A stretch of DNA of 64,000 bases, from positions 62,001-126,000 of the forward strand of contig JAXGGA010002011.1 of assembly GCA_038373865.1 (NCBI GenBank). Reading direction: 5' to 3'. The notes under the pieces are model-generated. The model was not told the origin of the DNA, did not search any database, and worked only from the letters and a program-made list of their open reading frames with translations. This DNA comes from Uloborus plumipes. Taxonomy: Eukaryota; Arthropoda; Arachnida; Araneae; Uloboridae. Made by a program: the position numbers and the translations under genes. Below, piece after piece: positions 33,668-44,679 of this stretch; positions within the stretch are counted from its first letter, which is position 1, and the number at the start of each line of letters is the position of its first letter.

Positions 33668-34687
33668 GAGAAGCAATGAGATGTGAAAAAAGTGAATGTC
33701 AAAACTTAAAAAAAAAAAAAATCAGTTCAAACTCCTCTGTTTTGGGACAAGATATATCCCTAGACAGTTTTGCTATGCAGCATCATTTAGATATAGAAAA
33801 TTAAATGAAAGCCTACCTAGAATTTAAACTTTTAACGCGTTTTACTCAAAACTTTAAAACTCTAGATCTCGTCATTTCTCGCTGCTTCAACAGCTGCAAT
33901 GAAAACAATCATTCAATCAACTTTTTTCCAAAAATTGAAGAATGAAGTGTTTTTCATTAAAACTAGACCACAATTAAAGTACTTCATGAACATCATGGAT
34001 TCGGCCTTCAGTACCAAACTAAGGCGCCTGTGCACTTTTAAATGCATAAATAATATCAACGTTTCTACCTCAGTCAAGTCGGCAAATTATGCTTTGAGAC
34101 GACTTTTCAGAATACCACGCAATTCGAACACATCCGAACCAAGGTCACACAGTCCTACACATTGTTTTGCACCTTTCGCAATTAATATATTCCGGCTGTT
34201 GTCGAAACGCTCTTTTGCACGAAGGTCGGCGAATTATAAGCAAGTAATGGACAAATGAGTTTTGCAAGTAGCTGCCAAAAAGAGCCTGTTGCTGTTTTGT
34301 TTCGTTAATCGCGTAACTAGTTACAATGGCCGCGCTAACTAACAATGGAAGTGGCTTTGACCTTTAACTTTTGAGACGAAGCGGTGAAAGAATGGAATGA
34401 AAAAGGAAATAGTTGAATAAAAATTTGTATGTTAATAGCGTCGTAGTGTTCAATGAGATAATTGAACTGGTTTTATATTAAGGGCAAAAATAGCGGTCGC
34501 CATATGCAGCAGGGTAAAAAAATCAAAAAGAAAAAAAAATGTCGATTGAAAAATCATTTGTCAATCTTCAACCGATCAGCTCGTCAAAAAATTAAAAAAT
34601 GAAACTGCACAAAAAGCATTGAAAATTGCTAAAATATTTTCGATGAAAATCAAGACGCAGAGGCCATTATTAACTACTTCATTTCAA
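33668..34687. other. No gene recognised
   Basis: A 119-codon ORF (33899-34258) has no recognised domain, no paralogue in the window and average local composition, so it is not called as a gene. No repeat termini. Confidence 0.3.
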
Positions 34688-35329
34688 CATATCTAATATC
34701 TTTAAACGAGCAATTCTTGTATATATATTTATTTATATATTTATTTATTTTTCGGATCTCGAAAACGGCTCTAACGATTTCGATAAAATTTTGTATTTAG
34801 ATAGAGTTTTGGTTTCTGAGTTCATCTACGTTGGCGTTTTTTCTGTAAAAACGCGAGTTTTCACAAAAAACCCCGTTTTTTTTGTGCCTTCATTGAAAGT
34901 TTGAGAAGCTTTTATTTCGCCATTTTCTTTATGATTACTTTCATTGTTACTGTTTCCGTGGCGACCACGTTTTGTTATAACAATTGGATTTCATATTTAA
35001 TCACATCAGCGCAAGTTTAAATTTTAAGGTATTTGGCAACGTTAAATTGTTACTGTTTTTGAAATGTTAAAGCAAGGCTTCACTAGATAACAAGCTGTTT
35101 CATTTATTCAAAAGCCATGGGATAAAAGCAGTGGTAATTGTCCACCGACATCTATTGAATTTTATGGTAACTTACAGTATATAAAAATCAGATTACTTTA
35201 TTTTCAAGTGCGACTTCAAAATTGAGTATAAAAGTGTTATAGTTAGTTTTAAAATACTTTTTTTCCTCCTCAAGAGTGTTTAGTAAGATATTTCAGGTAA
35301 AAAATCAATAAATATGAAATTCTTAAAAA

Positions 35330-35337
<8 letters not shown>
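34688..35337 (+). mobile_element. Helitron-like unit H1 of a head-to-tail series
   Basis: Starts TATCTAATATCTTTAAACGA, then an AT tract, TTTCGGATCTCGAAAACGGC, and later CAATAAATATGAAATTCTT before an A-run. The same order of blocks recurs in H3 (37246) and H4 (37948). The 3' part seen in H2 and H4 is missing. Non-coding. Assignment to Helitrons rests on the 3' hairpin of the longer units and the head-to-tail arrangement. Confidence 0.7.
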
Positions 35338-35381
<44 letters not shown>

Positions 35382-35384
<3 letters not shown>

Positions 35385-36595
35385 TGAAGTGACAAAAGTC
35401 ATGGGATAGCAATATGCAAATTTTCAGATGGCAGTAGCATCGCATAGAACAGGTATAAATGCGCAGTGCTTTTACAGAGCTTTCATTTCTGTTCAAGTTA
35501 TTCATGTGAAGAGGTTTTAACGTGATGATGACCGCACGACGTGAATTAACAGACTTTGAACGCGGAATGTTAGTTGGAGCTAGACGCATGGGTCATGCCA
35601 TTTCGGAAATCGTTAGAGAATTCAACATTCCCAGATCCACTGTGTCAAGAGTGTGCCGAGAGTATGAAATTTCAGGCATAACATCCCACCATGGACAGCG
35701 CAGTGGTCGACCGCCTGCACTTAAAGATCGAGACCGGCGACGTCTGCAAAGAGTCGTAAATTCTAACAGACAAGCAACACTGCGTCAAATCACCGTAGAA
35801 ATCAATGTGGGACGTACAATGGACGTGTCTGCTAGAACTGTGCGGAGAAATTTGGATTTCTTGGGCTATTCCAGCAGAAGACCGACTCGAGTGCCTTTAC
35901 TGACAGAACGACATCGCTTGCAGCGACTCTCGTGGGCACGTGAGCATATCGGTTGGTCCCTAGATGAAGGAAAACCGTGGCCTGGTCCGATGAGTCACGA
36001 TTTCAGCTGGTAAGAGCCGATGGTAGGGTTCGAGTGTGGCGCAGACCCCACGAAGCCATGGACCCAAACTGTCAGCAAGGCACTGTTCAAGCTGGTGGTG
36101 GCTCCGTAATGGTGTGGGCTGTTTTTTCATGGCATGGACTTGGTCCTCTAGTGCGACTGGACCGAACATTGACTGGAAATGCTTATGTGCAGCTACTTGG
36201 AGATCACTTGCAGCCATTCATGGACTTCATGTACCCAAACAACGATGGGATTTTTATGGATGACAATGCGCCATGTCACCGGGCCACAACTGTTCGCAAT
36301 TGGTTTGAAGAAAATTCTGGACAATTCCAACGAATGATTTGGCCACCTAGATCGCCCGACATGAATCCCATTGAGCATTTATGGGACACCATCGAGAGGT
36401 CTGTTCGTGCCCAAAATCCTGCCCCATCAACGCTTTCACAATTATGGACGTCTATCGAGACAGCATGGCTCAATATTCCTGCAGAAGACTTCCAACGACT
36501 TGTTGAGTCCATGCCACGTCGAGTTGTTGCACTTCGCCGGGCAAAAGGAGGGCCGACACGATATTAAGAGGTATCCCATGACTTTTGTCACTTCA

Positions 36596-36598
<3 letters not shown>
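35382..36598 (+). mobile_element. Tc1/mariner element, 1217 bp, in a (TA)n tract
   Basis: Perfect 27-bp terminal inverted repeats begin CACTGAAGTGACAAAAGTCA (35382-35408 and 36572-36598). TA duplications are at 35380-35381 and 36599-36600. On each side is a (TA)n run (about 35348-35381 and 36599-36676), so the element landed inside a microsatellite that belongs to unit H2. It holds one transposase frame with a single-base lesion. Perfect TIRs and a near-intact ORF indicate recent insertion. Confidence 0.95.
35525..36567 (+). pseudogene. Tc1/mariner transposase, one frameshift, DD36E spacing
   Basis: Cut-and-paste DDE transposase. The N-terminal part has a paired-like HTH (LTDFERGMLVGARRMG, then IPRSTVSRVCREY), an AT-hook-like RSGRPP and a second HTH with SARTVRRNL. 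The catalytic part has WSDESRF (first D), FMDDNAPCH (second D) and SPDMNPIEHLW (E). Counting from the D before N to the E gives 36 intervening residues, against 34 in Tc1 itself, which suggests the DD36E (Incomer) group. The two halves are in different frames. The break is near 35968, where a one-base deletion in a GAA-GG context explains it. It is otherwise full length (about 345 codons) with stop TAA. ATG at 35525 is preferred over the upstream GTG. Confidence 0.9.
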
Positions 36599-36600
<2 letters not shown>

Positions 36601-36678
<78 letters not shown>

Positions 36679-37245
36679 CGGATCTCGAAAACGGATCTAA
36701 CGATTTTGATAAAATTTTAAAAGATCCACCGTCTTCATTAATGGTGGCTTGGGGACATTAAAATGTTCGGGGTCATAAAATCCTTCAAGTGAGACGATAC
36801 CTCAGGAGGATGCTGGGCCAAGGGTTTGCTCGGCCATTGGGCCTGGTTCAAAAATGAACAGAGCGCTCTTCAGGGCCCCATCCCGGTTAAACCACGAGTT
36901 GTGGTATGTACGGGGGAACCTTGGAGTGTCAAGTGAAGTGAAAGTGAAAACCAACTGCAACTAAATGCGTACTGGAGAACAGGGACTCTGCATATATTCT
37001 AATCAACCCCTAACGCGCCTTCGGCGCCAAATGAAATGAAATTGGGTGTGATTTTACGGTGAGCATGGATTTAATAAGGTTGTGTTTTTTAAAACAAATT
37101 TCGGCTGTTTTAAATGCGTAATTGTAACCAAAGGCTTAAAAATGCTCTTCAAGTTGATCTAAATAAGTACTTCGCATTTTAGAAAAAAACACGAGTTTAC
37201 AAACCTCTTTTTTTTTTTAACCGAGTGGGCTCGGTCCCCAGGTAC
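36601..37245 (+). mobile_element. Helitron-like unit H2 (host of the Tc1 element)
   Basis: After the right (TA)n flank comes TTTCGGATCTCGAAAACGGA, then a deletion that jumps into a SINE-like block, then the shared 3' part: GTGATTTTACGGTGAGCATG, ACAAACCTCTTTTTTT and the hairpin ACCGAGTGGGCTCGGT, ending CCCCAGGTAC. Unit H3 starts at the next base. Confidence 0.7.
36720..37039 (+). mobile_element. 5'-truncated SINE inside unit H2
   Basis: Shares GATCCACCGTCTTCATTAAT, GGTCATAAAATCCT, GATGCTGGGCCAAGGGTTTG and ACGAGTTGTGGTATGTACGG with the SINE at 38356. It ends in the same GGCGCCAAATGAAATGAA tail and is followed by the same AATTGGGTGTGATTTTACGG, i.e. it occupies the identical site in the host unit. 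The tRNA-like head is missing, and an extra ~100 bp near 36912-37015 is absent from the other copy. Confidence 0.75.
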
Positions 37246-37266
37246 TATCTTTAAACGAGCAATTCT

Positions 37267-37317
<51 letters not shown>

Positions 37318-37947
37318 CGGATCTCGAAAACGGCTCTAACGATTTCGATAAAACTTGGTATTTAGATGGAGTTTTGGTTTCTGAGTTCATCTACGTCGGC
37401 GTTTTTTCTGTAAAAACGCCAGTTTTCACAAAAAACCCCGTTTTTTGTGCCTTCATTAAGTAAGTTTGAGACGCTTTCTTTATCGCCATTTTCTTTATGA
37501 TTATTATCAATTGTTACCGTTTCATAGCAACCACGTTTTAATTTAACAATGAATTTCATAGTTAATCACATCAGCGCGAGTTTAAATTTTATGGTATTTT
37601 GCAACGTTAAATTGTTATTGTTTTTTGAAATGTTAAAGCAAGGTTTCACTAAATAGTGTCTTAGTGGCTGTTTCATTTATTCAAAAGCCATGGGATAAAA
37701 GCAGTGGTGATTGTCCAGCGACATTTCTTCAATTTTATGGTAACTTACACGATATAAAAATCGGATTGTTTTACTTTTCAAGTAAAACAATCGTGAACTT
37801 TTAAAACTTGAGTATAAAAGTGTTACAGTTAGTTTTCAAACACTTTTTTTCCTCCTCAAGAGGGTTTAGTAACATATTTCAGGTAAAAAATCAATAAATA
37901 CGAAACTCAATTTTCTTAAAATAATAAGTTTCAAAACAAAATTACAT
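37246..37947 (+). mobile_element. Helitron-like unit H3
   Basis: Begins TATCTTTAAACGAGCAATTC immediately after the CCCCAGGTAC end of H2, followed by a (TA)n tract of about 50 bp and the TTTCGGATCTCGAAAACGGC block. It runs colinear with H1 to about 37910 (CAATAAATACGAAACTC), lacks the 3' hairpin part, and is followed directly by H4. Confidence 0.75.
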
Positions 37948-38856
37948 CTATCTAATATCTTTAGACGAGCAATTCTTGTATATATATATTTCGGATCTCG
38001 AAAACGGCTCTAACGATTTTGATAAAATTTTGTATTAAGATAAAGTTTTGGTTTTTGAGTTCATCTACATCGGCTTTTTTTCTGTAAAAACGCAAGTTTT
38101 CACAAAAAACCCCGTTTTTTGTGCCTTCATTAGAAGTTTGACGAGCTTTCTTTCGCCATTTTCTTTATGATTACTCTTATTGTTACTGTTTCATAGCAAC
38201 CACGTTTTATTAGAACAATGGATTTCATATTTAATCACATTAGCGTAAATTTAAATTTTTATGGTATTTAGCAAACGAGTTTTGGCAACCCTTTAAAATT
38301 TTTTGTTTTTGAAATTTAAAAGAGATCGATCAAAAGAAAGTTAGAATTGGGTGTGGGCCGCGTTAGTCCGATCGGTAAATCGTCGGACTCGTAACCAGAG
38401 GGTCCCGGTCCGATCATATAGAGGAAGCCCAGCCGATCAAAGATCCACCGTCTTCATTAATTTTGGCTGGGGGACGTTAAAAATGTTCGTGGTCATAAAA
38501 TCCTCCAAGTGAAACGATACCTCTGGGGGATGCTGGGCCAAGGGTTTGCTCGGCCCTTGGGCCTGGTTCAAAAATGAACAGAGCGCTCTTCAAGGCCCCA
38601 TTCCGGTTAAACTACGAGTTGTGGTATGTACGGGGCGCCAAATGAAATGAAATTGGGTGTGATTTTACGGTGAGCATGGATTAAATAAGGTTGTGTTTTT
38701 TTAAAACAAATTACGACTGTTTTAAAAGCATAATTGCAACCAAAAGCTTAAAAATGCTTTTCAAGTATATCTAAATAAGTACTTCGCATTTTAGAAAAAA
38801 ACACAAGTTTACAAACCTCTTTTTTTTTTAACCGAGCGGGCTCGGTCCCCTGGTAC
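37948..38856 (+). mobile_element. Helitron-like unit H4, with 3' hairpin end
   Basis: Starts TATCTAATATCTTTAGACGA and has a short (TA)4 tract in place of the long one. It carries a SINE at 38356-38650, then ends with hairpin ACCGAGCGGGCTCGGT (38831-38846) and CCCCTGGTAC. A further fragment of this family, GTTTCATAGCAACGACGG to TTCATATTTAATC, is near 63781-63900. Confidence 0.75.
38345..38661 (+). mobile_element. tRNA-derived SINE with 11-bp target duplication
   Basis: AATTGGGTGTG at 38345-38355 and 38651-38661 flanks 295 bp. The head (GGCCGCGTTAGTCCGATCGG, GGACTCGTAACCAGAGG, GGTCCCGGTCCGATCA) reads like an eroded tRNA with A and B boxes. The body has GGGCCAAGGGTTTGCTCGG and the tail is AAATG repeats. 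Transcribed by Pol III if active. Non-coding. Confidence 0.85.
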
Positions 38857-39645
38857 TTACTCTAATTCGATAATGTATTTTGGGTAATAAATTTAGACAA
38901 ATGAAAAATATGCATTGTTTAGAAATTCGAGTAAAAAAGGGGACACTATTTGAAAAGAGTGGTTAATTTTCACTGCCGGTCCCTGGACACTATTTTTTTC
39001 CTATTTTTACCTTTAGATTTTACTTCCACAAGTGCTTTAATCTCTGTCTGAAAATATTGATGAGCACGTGAAATTTCTAAGCTAATCTTTTCAGAAAAAA
39101 ATGAAATCCTCAGTTACGATTTTAAATATAGTTTCGTTTTGAGCTTGTTTTTTCGCTCCAAAACTTATTCTTAATGAATTAAAAACGACTGCCGTTCTGA
39201 AAATTAAATAACCTTTAAATGGTATTTTAGTTCTTAAATGTTGTATGTTTCTATTTAGCGACGTATTTATTTTAGTCTGATGCCAAGAACCAAAAAAAAA
39301 AAAAAATGATACCTACATTAAAGATGCTTAATTTAAAGATTTTGAACTTGTTAACAGCTGCACAAATGCTGATGGAGACCAGGGTTAGATTCATTTTTTC
39401 AGCATTTGCCACGCGTAAGATCTCTTTAGTTTCTTTTTAAGTTTGACAATGTCTACTTCTTACTAGTCTACGACGAATAAAAATTTACTATTTCACCAAT
39501 AAGGTATTTTTATAATTTTCATCAATGTTTTAGCATATTTGAGTGTAAAGTATTTATTCTTCCTTCTTTATTTAAAGACAAATATTGCCAATTGTTTCTT
39601 AACATAAACCACACCTAAATTAAAAAGAGATTGTTTTTAATGAAC
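38857..39645. other. AT-rich spacer, no gene recognised
   Basis: No ORF with a domain and no paired repeat ends. An A-run near 39293. Confidence 0.4.
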
Positions 39646-39651
39646 AAGAAG

Positions 39652-40190
39652 TTATCGCCAAAGGAGTGACGGCAATACACCAATTTCTCTCAGGTTCGCA
39701 CTTATTGCTGGACACTCAAAGATATGACAAGGTGTAAGCTGTGTATCTGGGCAATTACAACAGTTTCTATAAACCCTTCTACCCTCTCCATCAATCTTCA
39801 TACCCCTGTGATGGCCGGTTCTCAGTCCGGTTATAGTTTTTGTTATTGATCGACTTGTATTTATTTCACAAAGCTGGTGTTTCACTTGGATTGATTTATC
39901 TCTATGTTTAGATTTAGCTATTGCGTTTGCATCTTGAAGATAGACACTGTCGTTGGTAGAAAAAGGTCTCTGGACTCCTTGGCTAATTTATCAGCATATT
40001 CGTTGCCTGCTATTTTGACATGTGCAGGTATCCACTGAAGCGTATAGGTCTTGTTCATAGCCTGGATCTCCTGAATTTCATGGGCGATAGAAGAGTGCCC
40101 CTTTGAAATTGCCTGGAGGGCGGCCTTAGAGTCACAGAAAATCACTAGGCCCTGTGCCTGTTTAGTAGTGGGAAGAGTACTATACATATT
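39652..40190 (-). pseudogene. RNase H and C-terminal fragment of a non-LTR retrotransposon
   Basis: Minus strand. The upstream frame has VIFCDSKAALQAI (the D of a type I RNase H) and LQWIPAHVKIAGNEYADKLA (the catalytic His/Asp end of the domain). After a frame change near 39916 the second frame reads SITKTITGLRTGHHRGMKI and the CxxCPDTQLTPCHIFEC cluster, also seen at 2650-2994. RNase H would remove RNA from the cDNA hybrid. The reverse transcriptase and the front of RNase H are absent, and the frameshift shows it is dead. Confidence 0.85.
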
Positions 40191-40525
40191 AAGTGCCTCT
40201 AAAATAGCTCGTAACTAGCAGGAGTGGTTTTATTATTATATTTGCAACAGTGCAGTTGTTAACGCGGTAAAAATACCTCGAAATTGAGATGTAGAAAGAA
40301 AATACTCAGACCAAGCTTATTGAAAAGCGTGTGACCCCTGTAATGATACACTGGGCAGCCAAAAGTATTCGGTTACACAGGCCCAGTTTCAAAAACTAAT
40401 TATAGACAGGAACCATTTGTTCGGATGATCGGCTCTATCGAAACTCTATGATCGAAACGAAGAAATATTGGTTAAGTCTAAACCTGCCGTCGGGACCCTG
40501 ACTTTTTTTTCTCTTTGTAGATTAT

Positions 40526-41455
40526 GTAGGGGAATGTGGGGCAAAGTGAAATAGCTGGGCGAAGTGAAATGGTAAATTTTTTTCACAGTTCGCAGCGCTA
40601 CCTATCTAGCAATATTTTAACTAAGATTCTAGATATATAGTTGATTCCTGTCAAAAAAGAAAAAAAAAGTAGCTACAAATATGAACGAAAAAAAAAATGT
40701 ACAAGCCATTTTCAAAATTTGATACCTTTATTGCAATATTCGTGGTTTTTCAAAAATATTTCTTACTATTATAAAGTGATAAAATTTTTGTACTTATCAT
40801 TTAAACTGTTGATAGAGATCTACTAATGTCCTGTGCAGTCCTTATTTAGTTTGTATTAGGCATTTTTTAGTTTTAAATGTTCAATGTAATTTGTCAAGTA
40901 CACACGGAGCAAAGTGGATGGGGCAAAGTGAAATAGTTAATTTCGTTTGCTTATGCATTAATTTACTAAATCAAGTACGCATTTCTTCACTTCTTATCAT
41001 TAATTTATTCACATTATTTTGTTTATTAATTCACTTATTCACTCATTCATTCACTTATTTTATTATTCATTCTCAATTTTTTTACTCATTTTTTTCTCAC
41101 ATATTAATTTATTTATTATTTTATTTACTTATTTTTCGTTAATAATTATTTTTTTCGTTTATTTACGCATTCATTTGATAAAAATCACTGTTAATCGTCG
41201 AATAAAAATTTTTTCATAACAAAAATATTTTATTTTTCACTTTTCCCCATGATTTTTTGAGGTTAAAAATTTCCACACTTTTTTGAAAGTATAAAATAAC
41301 TGCCAAAGATAAAAAATAATATTTCAACGAAAATTGTACAACAAAATGCATTATTCCTTCTTTATGTACAATTATTTTTAGAACAAATTTCACATTTGTT
41401 CCTTTTAAAGCATGTATGTAAACTTAACTAGTTCACATTGCCCCACGTTCCCCTA
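40526..41455. mobile_element. TIR element, 930 bp, TAGGGGAATGTGGGGC ends
   Basis: Left TAGGGGAATGTGGGGCAAAG and reverse-complemented right TAGGGGAACGTGGGGCAATG are inverted repeats of about 25 bp with few differences. The GGGGCAAAGTGGAAT-type block also recurs near 40910. The interior is very T-rich (repeated TTCACTTATT, TTTATT), with no transposase. TA borders suggest a TA target. Confidence 0.75.
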
Positions 41456-41705
41456 CTTGTCACTATTGCCCAAAAAGAGTTTGTCATTTTCCTTTACCAT
41501 TAGAAATATTTAAAATAATAAAAGTAATAATAATAATAACATTTCAAAAATGGACATTATTTTCAAATTTCTAGAGAAATACTTTATTATTTGCTGTGAA
41601 AATTTCGTAGTATGAAAAGTGTTTCATCTTGTACTTTCTTGTAAAAATCCAAAAGAGAATGAATGGGTGTTGATTTGAAGTTACAAAGACCTCTCGTCCC
41701 AAATA
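41290..41705. repeat. Direct duplication, first copy (second at 42924-43340)
   Basis: About 415 bp, from ATAACTGCCAAAGATAAAAA through GTCATTTTCCTTTACCATTA to GTTACAAAGACCTCTCGTCC, recur at 42924-43340 with few differences. The first copy overlaps the right end of the element at 40526. So the duplication copied the element's end together with its flank. Confidence 0.9.
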
Positions 41706-42089
41706 GTGATATTCTATGCAATATATTAAATTAAAGAAATCTTAAGATGTTAGAAAATAAAAATGCAGGTTGTTAAACATTTTTAAAAAATTAAATCCTC
41801 TGTTTTTAAGTTGTCCTACTTTTTAAAAATAATTTATTGTTGGTACATCACATTTCTGACACTGTTTGAAGTTTCAGTGGCAGGTTACTTTTTAGACAGG
41901 TCAATAATTCATTTTAGGCTGTTTTTATAATTATTATTTTTTACAGTTTGGTAAGTATACATCACTTTAGAAACTTAACGTCATTCATGCAAATGAATAC
42001 AGTAATACTATAAAACTATTTGGGGGGCAGTTGGAGAAATTGTGACTCAGATATCCGGAATGATTAATTTTATTAGAGGGAGCAGAAAG

Positions 42090-42511
42090 TACCCAAGTAG
42101 CATCAACTCATCGGATTTTGCTCGGCCGATCATCGAACTCCTCGTAAAACTGATCCCGTAACGCACGATGACATCGTTCCGATCAGTATCCGAGCACGGT
42201 TTTCGATGAGCTACTTTTCATCAGAAAGCGATATCCTTCCGATCAACTTTCCCGATGAAAATAAGCCGAGCATCCAAAATTGATCCTAAATTCATCGGCA
42301 AGGGACTGCACTGCTCGTAAATTGCTCCAAATCTCATCGTATTTCGAGCAAAACTCATCGGATTTTGCTGCTCGGATTCTGTTTGGCCGATGAGACATAT
42401 TGGAGCAGTTCCCGATGAGAACTCATCGAATCCGATCAGCGGCCGATGAGAATTTCATCGGGTTTCGATGAATGGCCGATCATCGGTCGATGAGATTATG
42501 CTGCTAGGGTA
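42090..42511. mobile_element. MITE with CTCATCGG repeats, TA insertion proven by empty site
   Basis: The element is 42092-42509 with inverted ends CCCAAGTAGCAT and ATGCTGCTAGGG, and TA at each side. A reversed copy of the flanks at about 43395-43445 reads AAAGTAATG without the element, giving the pre-insertion sequence. Inside, the CTCATCGG/CCGATGAG core recurs many times in both orientations, with TCGGCCGATCATCGG-type palindromes. Non-coding. Confidence 0.9.
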
Positions 42512-42715
42512 ATGTCCTTTTCTTCAAACAAATGAATTGTTAAAAGTTTTTATTTTAAATCAACGGTGTAATTATCCTCTTTATCGTGGGCCTTTGGCCA
42601 TCAAGTAGCAAATTTTAAATCCCGGATAGATTTTTCTTTCTTTTAATTCATTTTGCAGAAAAATATCTTGAAATGGTATCTGGTACAATCTAATTTTCAA
42701 GTTTTATTTTTAAAT

Positions 42716-42790
42716 ACAGATTACAATAAAAGGAAATCAGATGGTGCAATGTCAGGCGAGCATTGTGGGCGAAGCAGTAGGATTTCCTTT
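42716..42790 (-). pseudogene. Mariner transposase scrap
   Basis: On the minus strand one short frame reads CSPDIAPSDFLLL, matching the YSPDLAPSDFHLF catalytic-region motif of mariner transposases. It carries the third acidic residue of the mariner DD34D triad. Only about 20 codons are recognisable, then a stop. Confidence 0.6.
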
Positions 42791-43445
42791 TCTTCCAGCA
42801 GTTAAAACACTTTCTATTGCACAAAAACTTGAAAATTCAGCTTGTATTCATTTTACGATATTTTGCGCCGAAAACCATTTTCTTAAAAATCTATCTGGGA
42901 TTTAAAACGTACAACTATAGGTGGCAATAAAATAACTGCCAAAGATAAAAAATAATATTTCAACGAAAGTTGTACTACAAAATACATTATTCCTTCTTTA
43001 TGTACAATAATTTTTAGAACAAATTTCTCATTTGTTCCTTTTAAAGCTGGTATGTAAACTTAACTATTTCACTTTGCCCTACATTCCCCTACTTGTCACT
43101 ATTGCCCTAAAAGAGTTTGTCATTTTCCTTTACCATTAGAAATATTTAAAATAATAATAGTAATAAGAAAATAATATTTCAAAAATGGACATTATTTTCA
43201 AATTTCTAGAGAAATACTTCACTATTTGTTGTGCAAATTTCGTAGTATGAAAAGTGTTTCATCTTGTACTTTCTTGTAAAAATCCAAAAGAGAATGAATG
43301 GGTGTTGATTTGAAGTTACAAAGACTTCTCGTCCCAAATATATAACGAGTATAATTACATCGTTGATTCAAAATAAAAACTTTTAACAATTGATTTGTTT
43401 GAAAAAACAGTCATTACTTTCCGGTCCCCCTAATATTCTTACCAC

Positions 43446-43979
43446 CAAGAAAACAAAACCAAATATCGCTTCTTCACGTCAACAATGAATTCAACTTCAA
43501 ACCATCACAAACAAAGAAAACCCCGAAAACCACTTTCTGACTGCTTTTAGCAAATTTGTAAACACGTTTCACGCTTTAGCTGTAAATAAACTTGAATCAC
43601 TCCAAACTTTCTGCAAAAAATCACTACCTCCCCCGCAGGTGTCAGAACAGGTGCAAGTTTAATATGACGTCATTTTCTTGTCCACGGGACTTCCTCTTCT
43701 TCTCCCCCCCCCTTTCAACAGCTGAATGATCAATTATAGTGCATTAACGTTGAAAACCGTGTAATTAAAATAGATTCCAACGCGGAAATAATGATAATGA
43801 ACTATGTTTTGGCCATACCTTTGAATTAAGTTATGTTTTTTTCAGTCCAGAGGATGTTCGAAAGCATTAAGTATTCAACTGTAATGGAAAACATGTTTTC
43901 TTTACGTAATAAATTAACTGGTTCACTATTTCTTGTTCCCGTTCATTTTATTCGCGACATTACATTAATTGATTTTTAT
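43446..43979. other. No gene recognised
   Basis: AT-rich, with a short C-run near 43704. No ORF with a domain. Confidence 0.35.
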
Positions 43980-44677
43980 ATATCGTCGGCACCATGCTAA
44001 AATTACGAATGTGAAAATTGGCACTTTTCAGGAGAGCCAAAACACTGAATATAATTTTTTCCCACCTGACGCGTTTGGTTATTTTCAATTTTTAAATTTT
44101 ATAGATATCTTTAAGTGTAAAACTATCGTTTGAAGGTATCATTTTAATTTTAATTATTTGTAAAATTATCAACAATAATTGTTTAAAAATATTCGCTACT
44201 TTACCAAAATGGACATTTTTGGTCGAAAGTCACTGAATTGAAGGTAAAGTATCGAATATGAAATTTTAGAGAATATTCGATAGTTTGCAATGAAGTTTCA
44301 TGGCATTCATTTTCGATACTTTACATCTAGGATACAAAATTGCTATAAAAATTAATAATAATGGATGAAAAGATTAAAAAAAAAACGTTTTTTTTACTAA
44401 GAAAAACTTTTATTGAACACAAGATAAGGCAATAAATCCTTAAAAATATAATTTTTTTATTTGTTTAACTGTGTAAACTGTTGAATATCATATTCGTAAA
44501 TATAGCATAACTTAATCGGGCAAAGCTGTGAATTCGTAAAAATGACATTGGCTTACGACCATCTAACAGATTCATCATTTTACCAGTAGGTAGCCCTTTT
44601 TTAGTACTACGGGAAACCATCGAACTTGAAAAACGCGATTTTTCACATTCGTTATTTTAGCATGGTGCCGACGATAT
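43980..44677. mobile_element. TIR element, 698 bp, ATATCGTCGGCACCATGC ends
   Basis: Left ATATCGTCGGCACCATGCTA and reverse-complemented right arm agree over about 36 bp with one mismatch. The interior has GTAAAGTATCGAATATGAAA-type repeats, and no transposase is visible. The next element starts three bases further on. Confidence 0.85.
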
Positions 44678-44679
44678 CT

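Larger units (their letters stand above)
42060..43445. repeat. Large inverted repeat enclosing a mariner fragment
   Basis: The left arm (42060-42090 plus 42512-42580, split by the MITE) and right arm (about 43345-43445, reversed) share TTAG.GGGA, GAAAGTAATG, TTCAAACAAAT.AATTG and TTAAAAGTTTTTATTTT. Between the arms lie the mariner scrap (42716-42790) and the second copy of the 415-bp duplication (42924-43340). Confidence 0.7.

Noticed and set aside
33899..34258. 119-codon ORF
   Set aside because: No domain, no conserved paralogue, and composition like surrounding DNA.
35525..36567. Several minus-strand and third-frame ORFs over the Tc1 transposase
   Set aside because: They are shadows of the transposase frame, which has HTH and DDE motifs.
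40343..40390. Tc1-type terminus (ACACTGGGCAGCCAAAAGTA)
   Set aside because: Only one end is visible and no inverted partner lies nearby.
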